Assembly: GCA_006226595.1 (NCBI GenBank)
Contig: SBGP01000042.1
Coordinates: 1-64,000 of the forward strand
Source: Deltaproteobacteria bacterium
GTDB taxonomy: Bacteria > Myxococcota_A > UBA796 > GCA-2862545
Direction: 5' to 3'
Length of the DNA stretch: 64,000 nucleotides
Part shown: positions 1-9,268 of the stretch, in pieces
Numbering within the stretch: the stretch's first letter is position 1
Layout of the letters: the number at the start of each line of letters is the position of its first letter
The notes under the pieces: model-generated
Database searches by the model: none
The model's input: only the letters and a program-made list of their open reading frames with translations
What the model was told of the DNA's origin: nothing
Program-made: the position numbers and the translations under genes

Positions 1-1758
1 GCCGACACCGACGCGGATGCCGACACCGACGCGGATGCCGACACCGACGCGGATGCCGACACCGACGCGGATGCCGACACCGACGCGGACGCGGACACCG
101 ACGCGGATGCCGACACCGACGCGGATGCGGACACCGACACCGACGCGGACGCGGACACCGACGCGGATGCCGACACGGACGCGGACGCGGACACCGACGC
201 AGATGCCGACACGGACGCGGATGCCGACACCGACGCGGATGCGGACACCGACGCGGATGCGGACACCGACGCGGATGCGGACACCGACGCGGATGCGGAC
301 ACCGACGCGGATGCCGACACCGACGCGGATGCGGATACCGACACTGACACCGATCCCGTCGCCGACTGTGGCTTCGACCCGGTCGCTGGCTGGGACCTGA
401 CGCTCTCACCCACGGACGACTGGGCGCAGCAGGTGGACCTCGCTGGCTACACCACCAGCCCGTGCGCGACCGATGCGTTCGAGTGGCTGGTGTTCGACGT
501 CACCGGAGACGGCGCCGTCGACCTCGTGGTACTCGACGACTGCGATGACATGGGGGTGGGGACCACCTCGTGGACGGTCTACCCGAACACGGGCACGCGC
601 TTCGCCGAGACGCCCATCGACTTCGCGCTACCGCTCGCACCCACGGACGACTGGGCGCAGCAGTCCGACCTCGCCGGCTACACGACCACGCCGTGCACCA
701 CCGATGCCTTCGAGTGGCGCTTGCTCGACCTGATCGGTGACGCGGCTCCTGACCTCGTGGTCATGGACGACTGCGACGATATGGGCGTCGGCACGACCTC
801 GTGGACGGTGTACGAGAACCTCGGGAACGCGTTCACCACGACGCCGACGACCTTCACGCTGCCGATCGCGCCGACGGACGACTGGGCGCAGCAGGTCGAC
901 CTCGCTGGCTACACGACCACGCCGTGCGCGACCGATGCGCTCGAGTGGCTCGTGTTCGACCTCACCGGGGATGGCGAGCAGGACCTCGTGATCCTCGACG
1001 ACTGCGACGACATGGGCGTCGGCACGACCTCGTGGAAGGTGTACCCGCACGCGGGGACGGGCTTCGCGAACACGCCCATCGACTACGCCCTGCCGCTCGC
1101 GCCCACCGACGACTGGGCGCAGCAGTCCGACCTCGCCGGCTACACGACGACGCCGTGCACGACCGATGCGTTCGAGTGGGTGCTGCTCGACCTCGTGGGC
1201 AGCGCGGCCCCGGATCTGGTGATCCTCGACAACTGCGACGACCGCGGCGTCGGCAGCACGCACTATCTGGTGTACGAAAACACGGGCTCCGCGTTCGCGA
1301 CGACGGCGACGACCTTCTCCCTGCCCATCGAGCCCACCGACGACTGGGCGCAGCAGTCCGACCTCACGGGCTACACGACCAGCCCGTGCGCGACGGACGC
1401 GCTCGAGTGGCGGCTCGTCGACTTCACCGGCGATGGCAAGGTCGACCTGGTCGTGTTCGACAACTGCGACGACTGGGGCGTCGGCAGCACGCACTACCTG
1501 GTGTACGAGAACGACGGCAGTGGCTTTGCCGACGTGCCGCTGATCGTGGGGCTGCCGCTCGCGCCGACCGACGACTGGGCCCAGCAGGTCGATCTCAACG
1601 GCTACACGACCACGCCGTGCTCGACCGATGCCTTCGAGTGGATGTGGCTCGACCTCGACGGCGAGGGCACGCTGGACCTGGTGCTCGTCGACGACTGCGA
1701 CGACGGCGGCGTCGGGACCACCCACTGGTCCTGGTACGCCGGGACCTGCGGCCTCTGA
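1..1758 (+). CDS. Surface repeat protein with Asp-rich stalk (5' end outside window)
   Basis: The frame is open from base 1, so the N-terminus is missing; 585 residues are visible. Residues 1-118 alternate Asp with Ala or Thr and are encoded by an 18-base tandem unit (GACACCGACGCGGATGCC and variants). From residue 137 there are six copies of a 77-residue unit (231 bases; starts at bases 409, 640, 871, 1102, 1333 and 1564), the last cut short by the stop. Each begins PTDDWAQQ and carries a TPC...DDC/DNC cysteine pair. Units 1, 3, 5 and 6 keep an Asp-rich TGDG/DGEG loop resembling the calcium loops of FG-GAP/VCBS repeats; units 2 and 4 have GDAA/GSAA instead. Units 1 and 3 resemble each other, as do 2 and 4. 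I infer a secreted or surface-anchored protein with the Asp-rich part as a spacer. The function is unknown. Confidence 0.85.
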   Translation, partial: ADTDADADTDADADTDADADTDADADTDADADTDADADTDADADTDTDADADTDADADTDADADTDADADTDADADTDADADTDADADTDADADTDADADTDADADTDADADTDTDTDPVADCGFDPVAGWDLTLSPTDDWAQQVDLAGYTTSPCATDAFEWLVFDVTGDGAVDLVVLDDCDDMGVGTTSWTVYPNTGTRFAETPIDFALPLAPTDDWAQQSDLAGYTTTPCTTDAFEWRLLDLIGDAAPDLVVMDDCDDMGVGTTSWTVYENLGNAFTTTPTTFTLPIAPTDDWAQQVDLAGYTTTPCATDALEWLVFDLTGDGEQDLVILDDCDDMGVGTTSWKVYPHAGTGFANTPIDYALPLAPTDDWAQQSDLAGYTTTPCTTDAFEWVLLDLVGSAAPDLVILDNCDDRGVGSTHYLVYENTGSAFATTATTFSLPIEPTDDWAQQSDLTGYTTSPCATDALEWRLVDFTGDGKVDLVVFDNCDDWGVGSTHYLVYENDGSGFADVPLIVGLPLAPTDDWAQQVDLNGYTTTPCSTDAFEWMWLDLDGEGTLDLVLVDDCDDGGVGTTHWSWYAGTCGL

Positions 1759-1766
1759 GACACGAA

Positions 1767-1796
1767 GGCCCCCCATCCCCGCGAGGATGGAGGGCC
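1767..1796. terminator. Hairpin between convergent genes
   Basis: GGCCCCCCATCC (1767-1778) pairs with GGATGGAGGGCC (1785-1796) with one mismatch across a 6-base loop. There is no T-tract. It lies just after the stop of the repeat protein and 18 bases beyond the stop of the convergent protease gene, so it could end transcription from both sides. Confidence 0.6.
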
Positions 1797-1813
1797 CGTC
1801 GGCTTCGCCTCGC

Positions 1814-3291
<1,478 letters not shown>

Positions 3292-3295
<4 letters not shown>

Positions 3296-3843
3296 CGGGC
3301 ACCTTCCAGGTCCTTGAGCAGGCGGCGCATGTCGTCGAGGAGCACGTCGCGGTCATCGACCACGTCGAGCTGCTTGAGCGAACCCTCGGGACCGCGCAGG
3401 AAGAAGCCGGAGGTCAGGTCGCGGTGCAGGGTGGCGCCGTCGACGCTGGGCTCGACGGTGTACTTGCTCTGCTCCATCGCGGTCAGGTACCAGTGACCCT
3501 CGCGCTTGGTGAGGAACAGCACCACCTCTTCGCCGGGCTTGATGCGCGCATCGCCGGGGATGTAGAGCGTCTCGCCCTGATGCTCGCCACCCATCTGCTC
3601 GAGGGTGAGGGTCATCGGCGCATCTCCGAGGAGGACCTCGGCGACGACGATCTTGGAGTGGGTCATCGGTCGGTGCCACTCGGGGTGCAGCACGACCTTT
3701 TGCTCGGCCACGGTGCCGCGAACCACGGTGGTCGCATTCTCGGCGTGCTCGTAGTCCGAGAGCAACACCTGGCTCGTGGCGTGAGCCGGGGTGGAAACGA
3801 CACTGCCCAGCGCGAGAAGCGCGGTCAGGATTAGGACTCGCAT
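3292..3843 (-). CDS. Secreted protein coupled to the matrixin protease
   Basis: A protein of 183 residues. I chose the ATG at 3843 because a GGAGGG ribosome binding site lies just upstream and the protein then opens with a typical signal peptide (MRVLIL...TPAHA). An in-frame ATG 21 bases earlier has neither feature. The mature part (TSQVLLSDYEHAENATTVVRGTV...) is soluble, mixed alpha/beta and without Cys. The stop overlaps the start of the matrixin gene by 4 bases, making a two-gene operon. I do not recognise the family; the coupling suggests it helps, inhibits or is processed with the protease, but no inhibitor motif is visible. Confidence 0.8.
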
Positions 3844-3991
3844 GGGTGCCCTCCAGCGGTCCACATAGGTACATCCTTCGGGGGGTCATCCGCCGGTCAA
3901 GATGCCGCGAAACGCAACGTTTTACGTCTTCTGGAAGACAGGGCTACTTCACACCGCTGTAAAGCATGCGTTTATGGCACGTCCGTTCGCG

Positions 3992-4600
3992 TCAAGCGTC
4001 GCTGGCATGCCCGATCGCGAGGCGGAACGAGCGCGGTCCCTGCGTGCCGATCACCTCGAGCGAGTCCAGGGTCAGGCCGCCGTTGGCGACGGTGTCGCGG
4101 AAGTCCTCTTCGTAGGTCACCTGGCCGAAGTCGATCGTGGTGAGCTTCTTGAGCAGCGGCTTCGCCTTCTCCATGAACGGGGAGGGGCGGTCCTGGAAGG
4201 TCTGGGTGAAAAACACCCGTCCGTCCGGCGTGAGCAGCGACAGCACGTGCTGCAGGGCCGCGGCGGGGTCGGGGAGCAGCATGAACGAGGCCGAGAAGTA
4301 GGCTGCGTCGTAGGGGCCGCCCTGGTGGTCGTAGATCGACTCGAGCAGCACGTTGACCCGGTCGTCGAGACCCTGCTTCGCCACGCGCTTGGTCGCCTTC
4401 TTCACGTAGGCGGCGTCGATGTCCACGCCCGTGACCCGGATGTCCTTGCCGGTGACCGTCTCGGCGTTCTTGCACAGCGCCCCACCGGTGCCGATGCCGA
4501 TGTCGAGCAGGTGGCTGCCGGGCTCGAGATGATCGAGCACGTGCTTGTACCAGCCGGCGGTGAGCGGGATGAGGGCGGTGTCGTAGATCGCGGCGCGCAT
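3992..4600 (-). CDS. Class I SAM-dependent methyltransferase
   Basis: A protein of 202 residues starting MRAAIYDTAL at 4600. The frame extends upstream to 4813, but that extension is Arg/Pro-rich and looks non-coding. Motif I, DIGIGTGG (residues 33-40), binds S-adenosylmethionine; VTGVDID follows as the acidic end of beta-2, and the Rossmann fold continues to an SFMLLPDP region. The family is broad (ubiquinone/phospholipid/small-molecule methyltransferases), so the substrate cannot be predicted. The gene stands alone: its neighbours on the same strand are 260 bases away. Confidence 0.82.
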   Translation of the reverse strand: MRAAIYDTALIPLTAGWYKHVLDHLEPGSHLLDIGIGTGGALCKNAETVTGKDIRVTGVDIDAAYVKKATKRVAKQGLDDRVNVLLESIYDHQGGPYDAAYFSASFMLLPDPAAALQHVLSLLTPDGRVFFTQTFQDRPSPFMEKAKPLLKKLTTIDFGQVTYEEDFRDTVANGGLTLDSLEVIGTQGPRSFRLAIGHASDA

Positions 4601-4861
4601 GGTCTCGCGTGTAGCAGAATTGGGGGCTCGATGCATCAAGTCCGACGCACGAGTGTGGGGGATGCGAGCGCATGCCGGGCTGCAGCGGCGTGATGGCCAT
4701 GAGCCATGTCGTGGCAGGCCCCGCGAGTCGCCGTGCCGGTGCCGGCGAATGCGCGCGGCAGCGGGTCGTCGCGACGGAGCCCGCGGAGGTCCCGACGGCG
4801 ACGGCCTGAGCACGAGAGCCCGAGCGTGTGGCCCGGGCTCCGAGAATGACGACGGAAGGCC
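4601..4861. other. Intergenic, no feature seen
   Basis: 261 GC-rich bases between two minus-strand genes. I see no credible gene, repeat or strong hairpin; it presumably holds the promoter of the methyltransferase gene and the 3' end of the lipoprotein transcript. Confidence 0.4.
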
Positions 4862-5230
4862 TCAGCCCTCGGTGAACGCCGCCATGTAGAAGTAGTAGCT
4901 GTTGCCGTTGTCGGCCTCGAACTCGCCGCCGTACCAGCAACCCTCGGTCACCGTGAGGTCGCCGGAGCCGACCTTGCCCTTCTCGGGAAGGCGACCGAGC
5001 ACGTCGGGGCCGAAGTAGGCATCGTCCGGGTGGATGGCGACCAGCGTCAGCTTCGCACCGGGGCTGAAGTCCTTGCCGCTCGCAGCACCCGGGGGGCACG
5101 CCGCGGAGGCCGCGCCGCCCACGCTCGGAGGCGGGACGTAGAGGGAGGCGGTGTCCATGTCCATGCCACCGCAGGCGAGACCGAAGCCGAGGGTCATCCC
5201 GAACACCGCGGCGATCTGAAGCTTCTTCAC
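4862..5230 (-). CDS. Small lipoprotein
   Basis: A protein of 122 residues from a GTG start at 5230. GGAGG lies 4 bases upstream, and the resulting N-terminus (VKKLQIAAVFGMTLGFGLACGG) is a lipoprotein signal with the LAC-G lipobox. A longer in-frame ATG at 5302 would bury that signal. The mature protein has a Val/Pro-rich linker, then a small domain ending GGEFEADNGNSYYFYMAAFTEG. I do not recognise a family. It is probably anchored to a membrane by its lipidated Cys. Confidence 0.78.
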   Translation of the reverse strand: MKKLQIAAVFGMTLGFGLACGGMDMDTASLYVPPPSVGGAASAACPPGAASGKDFSPGAKLTLVAIHPDDAYFGPDVLGRLPEKGKVGSGDLTVTEGCWYGGEFEADNGNSYYFYMAAFTEG

Positions 5231-5252
5231 GTGACCTCCAAGGTCGCTCGGA

Positions 5253-5258
5253 ACCCTA
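5253..5258 (-). promoter_or_regulatory. -10-like hexamer TAGGGT
   Basis: On the minus strand TAGGGT lies 22 bases before the GTG start of the small lipoprotein gene. It is a variant of the TAG(G/A)NT hexamer seen before many genes here. No -35 box is obvious. Confidence 0.35.
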
Positions 5259-5305
5259 GCAGAGAGAGCACGGACGGACCAGCGGTCAGCGCCACTCAGC
5301 ACAAA

Positions 5306-5354
5306 GCCCGAATCGGCGGGCCCCCGCCTGTCGCGAGGAAGTGCCGATTCGGGC
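5306..5354. terminator. Long perfect hairpin after the PPC-repeat lipoprotein gene
   Basis: GCCCGAATCGGC (5306-5317) and GCCGATTCGGGC (5343-5354) are perfect inverted copies enclosing a second small hairpin (GGCGGGCCCCCGCC). It sits about 40 bases past the stop of the minus-strand gene at 5395, where a terminator is expected. No T-tract is present. Confidence 0.65.
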
Positions 5355-5394
5355 CTGCACCGCGGTCATGCCGCGAAGGCTGCGCAGCGGGGCG

Positions 5395-7932
5395 CTACTG
5401 GACGGTGCCGCCGATGAGCACGATGTCGTCGATCCACACCTTGTCGAGTCCGTCGCTGTAGGAGCTGTCCTTCTCGTAGGAGAAGCGGATCGTGTGGTCG
5501 CCGTCCGGGACGGGCACGGTCACCTGGGTCCAGGTGGTGTCGTCGAAGGGACCGTAGGTGTTCGAGTCGACGTATACCCAGAGCTCGTCCCAGCCCCCCT
5601 CCGTGTCGGCGAGGTACCAGAAGGACAGCTGCGACGCGCCGTCGGAGCGCACAGCGATCTCCCACCAGGTCTCCTGGCTGTCGGAGATGTCTGGGGACGC
5701 CAGGGAGCTGCCGCCGCCGTAGGACACGGTGTTGTCCACGGTCCACGGCGAGTTGTCGCCGCCGTAGGTGCCGTAGCCCGGCGCGCCGAACTCGAAGCCC
5801 TCGGTCCAGCTGTCGGCGAGCGGCAGGAGCTCGTAGGAGAACTCGAACGCGCCACCGGCCCCGATGGAGTCGAGGTTCACGTAGCGGGTGAGGGGCGCGG
5901 TGCCCGTGTTGATGACGAGGATGCTCTCCACGCCGCCGACACCGGTGTCGTTGGCGCTGTCGAGGCAGGTGCCGGAGCGGCAGTCGTCGACGAGCAGGAG
6001 CACGGCGTCGCCGTCGGGCTGGGTGTAGGTGAGTCGGGCCGCGTGGTCGGCGGGGACCTCGATCGGCGCGTAGGTGTCGTCGCCGTCGGCCGAGATGCCG
6101 CAGTCCAGGCCATCGTTGATGTCGCCGGCGCGGTCGAGGGTGCCCGCGTACAGGCCCTCGCTCAGCGGCGTGCCCTGCCACACGCTGGCGCAGTCGTTGG
6201 TGCCGATGGGCTGAAGGCTCTCGAAGAGCACCTCGAGCTCGAAGGCGCCACCGGTGCCCGCGCTGTCGACGATCAGCGAGTAGGTCTGCTGGCTGCCCGT
6301 CGTGTTCGTGAACGTCAGGGTCTCACGCCCGCTGCCCGCATCCGCGCCCTCCACGCAGGAGTTCGTCTGGTTGCAGTTGGTGAGCATGTACAGCGCGCCG
6401 TTGTCGCCGAGCATGTCGAGGTCGACGGTCACGCGCTCGAGGTCGGCGAGGGTCACGGAGAGCACGCCGTCGGGGCCGGCCAGGGCGGTACCGGTGCAGC
6501 CGTTGGTGCCCGGGTCGTAGTCGTCCGAGAGGCCCACGGTGGTGCCCGCGTAGCGGCCCGCGGCCAGGGCCGGGGCGCCGTTGCAGGTGTCGGAGAGGTT
6601 CGCGGGGAGGACGGTCTCGATCTCGAGGTCGAGGAAGAACGCGCCCACGCTCACCGCGGAGTCGAGGACGACGTACACGGTCTCGGCGCTGCCGCTGGTG
6701 TTGTGGTAGGCGGTGACCTCGACCAGGCCGTCGCCCGGGGTGTCCGAGCCGTCGACGCAAGTGTTCGCGTCGCCACAGTCGGTGACGATGTACAGGCTGG
6801 TGTCGTGGTCCGCCATGACGCCGCGGGCGCGCAGACGCTCGTTGTTCTGCAGCTCGACGGGGATGATGCCGTCGGCGGCTGCGGCGGGCCAGCCCGTGCA
6901 GCCACCGGCACCCGGGTTCAGCGTGTTGCTGTTGCCGTCGAGGGTTCCGAAGTAGGAGCCGGCGGCCACGGGCGTGGTCGCGGCGCCGCAGGTGTCGGCG
7001 AGGGTGAGCTCGGTTCGGGAGCCCACGTTGAACAGCGGCACGGTCACGCGACGCTCGCTACGCACGAGCACGTCGATCGGGTTGCCGTTGGCGACGACCT
7101 CCTGGGACTCCCAGCGCTGGAAGTACAGGACCACTTCGCTGGCGGAAGCGGGGATGCCCTCGCCGGCGAGGTCGAGCGCAAAGGCGCCGTCGTCCGCGAG
7201 CTGCCAGAAGCGGAGGTGGGTGCCGGCCTCGACGACCACGCCGAAGCTGCCGTTGCCCGGGGTCCACTCGAGGTTGAGGGTGCCGGTGGACGGGATCGGG
7301 TCGATCGTCTCGGAGTCGTCCGGAGCGATGATCTCGACCAGGTCGGGCAGGGTGAGCACGTTGGCGTTGTCGAAGTTGCCCCAGCTTCCGTCGATGAAGC
7401 TGAGTCCTGCGGCCGCACCGCCGGTCCACGCCGCGGCGTTGCCGTAGTAGAAGCGGCCCTCGGCGATGGGACGGGTGGTCAGCTCGACGTCGGCGAACAC
7501 CATCGGGTCGCCAGGGAACTGGGTCGTGTACGCCGACGGGTCGAAGGCCGCGGCGGGGTCGAGGTCGACGTAGGTGTCGTCCGCGGTCGGCCAGGTGTCG
7601 AAGCACAGGGCGCCCGGCGAGATCCAGCACTCCGCCGCGTTGGGCACGGTGACCGCCGTGTCGGTGAACACGCCGTACACGCCGTAGTTGGCGGTGCGTC
7701 CCGCGTCGGCCTGCAGGCCCGCGAACACGAGGTTGCCGAAGCCCGGCGTCACGTCGGTGTCGGTATCGGTATCCGTGTCCGTGTCGGTGTCCGTGTCGGT
7801 ATCGGTGTCCGTGTCGGTATCGGTGTCCGTGTCGGTATCGGTCTCGCCAGAGTCGATGCCGAAGTTGTCGTCGTCATAGATGATCGGGTCCTGGCACGCT
7901 GTGAGCAGCGCGAGGACGGGAAGAATGCGCAT
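5395..7932 (-). CDS. Large lipoprotein with Asp-Thr stalk, PPC-like repeats and C-terminal jelly-roll domain
   Basis: A protein of 845 residues starting at ATG 7932, where a GGGGA ribosome site precedes MRILPVLALLTAC, a lipoprotein signal with Cys13 as the lipidation site; 61 further in-frame upstream codons look non-coding. After a short head comes an Asp-Thr stalk (about residues 31-64), encoded by (GTATCGGTGTCC)-like repeats read on the other strand. An unrecognised region of about 270 residues follows. Then come repeated domains with the pattern 'C..ap.l..G.Y.GT......N.GCTG', resembling pre-peptidase C-terminal beta-sandwiches. A final domain (PGYGTYGG...WYLADTEGGWDELWVYVDS) resembles MAM/concanavalin-like folds. 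I infer a surface-exposed adhesion or binding protein; no catalytic motif is visible. Confidence 0.85.
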   Translation of the reverse strand: MRILPVLALLTACQDPIIYDDDNFGIDSGETDTDTDTDTDTDTDTDTDTDTDTDTDTDTDVTPGFGNLVFAGLQADAGRTANYGVYGVFTDTAVTVPNAAECWISPGALCFDTWPTADDTYVDLDPAAAFDPSAYTTQFPGDPMVFADVELTTRPIAEGRFYYGNAAAWTGGAAAGLSFIDGSWGNFDNANVLTLPDLVEIIAPDDSETIDPIPSTGTLNLEWTPGNGSFGVVVEAGTHLRFWQLADDGAFALDLAGEGIPASASEVVLYFQRWESQEVVANGNPIDVLVRSERRVTVPLFNVGSRTELTLADTCGAATTPVAAGSYFGTLDGNSNTLNPGAGGCTGWPAAAADGIIPVELQNNERLRARGVMADHDTSLYIVTDCGDANTCVDGSDTPGDGLVEVTAYHNTSGSAETVYVVLDSAVSVGAFFLDLEIETVLPANLSDTCNGAPALAAGRYAGTTVGLSDDYDPGTNGCTGTALAGPDGVLSVTLADLERVTVDLDMLGDNGALYMLTNCNQTNSCVEGADAGSGRETLTFTNTTGSQQTYSLIVDSAGTGGAFELEVLFESLQPIGTNDCASVWQGTPLSEGLYAGTLDRAGDINDGLDCGISADGDDTYAPIEVPADHAARLTYTQPDGDAVLLLVDDCRSGTCLDSANDTGVGGVESILVINTGTAPLTRYVNLDSIGAGGAFEFSYELLPLADSWTEGFEFGAPGYGTYGGDNSPWTVDNTVSYGGGSSLASPDISDSQETWWEIAVRSDGASQLSFWYLADTEGGWDELWVYVDSNTYGPFDDTTWTQVTVPVPDGDHTIRFSYEKDSSYSDGLDKVWIDDIVLIGGTVQ

Positions 7933-8107
7933 GTTGGTCCCCAGACTCCGATTCCTGCTGCATCGAGGGGAGATCTGGGATTTCCCTGTCTGCGCAATCG
8001 TCGGAAAAGCGTAAAGCGTCGGCCCTAGATAGTCCGGTTCGGCGGGAAGTGCGTGACGGACTAGAAACTCCGCCGCCGAGCCCGTCACATTCGAGAACGG
8101 AGTCCCC
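7933..8107. promoter_or_regulatory. Divergent promoter region
   Basis: 175 bases separate the divergent starts of the large lipoprotein and the thioesterase. The stretch is less GC-rich than its surroundings around 7975-8040 and contains TAGATAGT (8027-8034), a possible -10 element. No operator palindrome was seen. Confidence 0.35.
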
Positions 8108-8518
8108 GTGGCCACAGCCTCTCCGCACGTCCACCTCGTCCAGATCTACTACGAGGATACGGACTTTTCGGGCGTCGTCTACCACGCCAACTACCTGAAG
8201 TACTTCGAGCGCGCGCGCGAGCACCTGATCGGCGTCGACGAGCTTGTCCGGCTGTTCCGCGAGGACGGCATCGGCTTCGTCGTGTACAAGGCCGAGCTCA
8301 CCTTCCGCGAGGGAGCCGTGCACGGCGACACCCTCGAGATCCGCACCCGCGTCAGCGTGGGCAGCGAGTACCGGGCGGTGTTCCACCAGGAGGTCTGGCG
8401 TCAAGGGGGCAAGAGCGCGCTGGTCGTCGGCTCGGTCGACCTCGTGTGCGTCGATCCGGCCAACAAGCTGGTGCCGCTGCCGCAGCGCGTGATCGAGGGC
8501 ATCCGCGCCTTCGCGTAG
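8108..8518 (+). CDS. ybgC: YbgC-like acyl-CoA thioesterase (hotdog fold)
   Basis: A protein of 136 residues with a GTG start. The N-terminal signature YYEDTDFSGVVYHANYLKYF (residues 14-33) is the active-site region of 4-hydroxybenzoyl-CoA thioesterase/YbgC proteins, with the catalytic Asp in the EDTD segment and the following GVVYH loop. The length matches the family (about 130-140). YbgC enzymes hydrolyse acyl-CoA and in many proteobacteria sit with the tol-pal genes; no tol-pal gene is adjacent here, so the link to the cell envelope is not supported by context. Confidence 0.9.
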   Translation: MATASPHVHLVQIYYEDTDFSGVVYHANYLKYFERAREHLIGVDELVRLFREDGIGFVVYKAELTFREGAVHGDTLEIRTRVSVGSEYRAVFHQEVWRQGGKSALVVGSVDLVCVDPANKLVPLPQRVIEGIRAFA

Positions 8519-8542
8519 GGCGCGTTTCCGGCGATCCAACGA

Positions 8543-8574
8543 AAGAGGCCGAGCCCCAGGGGACTCGGCCTCTT
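8543..8574. terminator. Bidirectional terminator hairpin
   Basis: AAGAGGCCGAG (8543-8553) is perfectly complementary to CTCGGCCTCTT (8564-8574), and the 10-base interior (CCCCAGGGGA) can extend the stem. It lies midway between the convergent thioesterase and rpsR genes. The A- and T-ending stem gives a short T-run on both strands. Confidence 0.75.
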
Positions 8575-8589
8575 CGTGTCAGGCGGCGA

Positions 8590-8796
8590 TCAGTCGCGCT
8601 TGACGTAGGGGAGCAGGGCGATGTGGCGGGCGCGCTTGATGGCGCGGCTCACCTGGCGCTGCTGCTTGGCGGTGAGGCCAGTGGCCCGGCGGGGCAGGAT
8701 CTTGCCGCGCTCGGTGAGGAAGCGCTGGAGCTTCCGCACGTCCTTGTAATCGACGATCTCGTTCTGACCGAGCGGAGAAGGCTTACGACGTCCCAT
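8590..8796 (-). CDS. rpsR: 30S ribosomal protein S18, zinc-ligand-free form
   Basis: A protein of 68 residues. The ATG at 8796 follows an AGGGAG ribosome site. The core [19 protein letters not shown] and the C-terminal [13 protein letters not shown] are diagnostic of S18. S18 proteins of the zinc-ribbon class carry CPFC near the N-terminus and C..H after RRxTG; here those positions read SPLG and T..Q, so all four ligands are gone (a C-minus form). The gene stands alone rather than between rpsF and rplI, the usual arrangement. In other bacteria C-minus paralogues are often induced by zinc starvation through Zur; no Zur box was identified here. Confidence 0.93.
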   Translation of the reverse strand: MGRRKPSPLGQNEIVDYKDVRKLQRFLTERGKILPRRATGLTAKQQRQVSRAIKRARHIALLPYVKRD

Positions 8797-8956
8797 GAAC
8801 TTGTCTCCCTTTCGCTGTGGGCTGGTCCGTCCCACCATGGGACGTGACCGGAGCCGAGTGACGGCTCCTCGCGCTCCTGCAGGGGTGCGGAGCGAGCGGA
8901 CCCGCGCTGGTAACGCAGCGTCTCTTCGCTGTCACGAAGACTTGCCGGCAACCTGC

Positions 8957-8962
8957 TAGGTT
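8957..8962 (+). promoter_or_regulatory. -10-like hexamer TAGGTT
   Basis: TAGGTT lies 18 bases before the proposed CTG start of the Dabb-domain gene and ahead of its GGAGG ribosome site. No clear -35 element. Confidence 0.35.
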
Positions 8963-8980
8963 CTCGGGCCTGGAGGCCTT

Positions 8981-9268
8981 CTGGTACACCATCTCGTGCT
9001 CTTCGACCTGCGTGATCCACAGACGATCGAGGCGACCGCGGAACGACTGCGCGCCATGGACGGCAAGATCCCGACCCTGAAGGGGATCGAGGTCGGCATC
9101 GACGAGCGTCCCTCACCGCGCAGCGCGCACATCGCCCTGCTCACGCACTTCGACGACTGGGCCGGGCTCGACGCCTACGCCGTGCATCCCGTGCACCAGG
9201 AGGTGCTCGCGTACATGGGGACGGTCGTCGAGCGCGCGAAGAAGGTGGACTGGGAGGACTCTGCGTGA
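8981..9268 (+). CDS. Dabb-domain (stress-responsive alpha-beta barrel) protein
   Basis: A protein of 95 residues. Family members typically start M-I-x-H-I-V-L-F. Here that block reads L-V-H-H-L-V-L-F from a CTG codon at 8981, which sits 4 bases after a GGAGG at 8972-8976. The first conventional start (GTG 8996) would remove the first strand and lies 19 bases from that ribosome site. I therefore favour a CTG start. The rest (TLKGIEVGID...AHIALLTHFDDWAGLDAYAVHPVHQEV) fits the dimeric Dabb fold. Function in the family is varied and often unknown. The stop overlaps the start of the permease gene (GTGA). Confidence 0.8.
   Translation: MVHHLVLFDLRDPQTIEATAERLRAMDGKIPTLKGIEVGIDERPSPRSAHIALLTHFDDWAGLDAYAVHPVHQEVLAYMGTVVERAKKVDWEDSA

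Noticed and set aside
17-400. Frame reading as Met-Pro-Thr-Pro-Thr-Arg repeats
   Set aside because: A shadow of the Asp-rich stalk in frame 1, which continues into the well-formed repeat protein.
3974-3989. Sigma54-like TGGCACGTCCGTTCGC
   Set aside because: The -12 part reads TTCGC rather than TTGC and no plus-strand gene follows.
5341-8028. Long plus-strand frame opposite the PPC-repeat lipoprotein
   Set aside because: Antisense shadow; the minus-strand frame has a lipobox, stalk and repeats.
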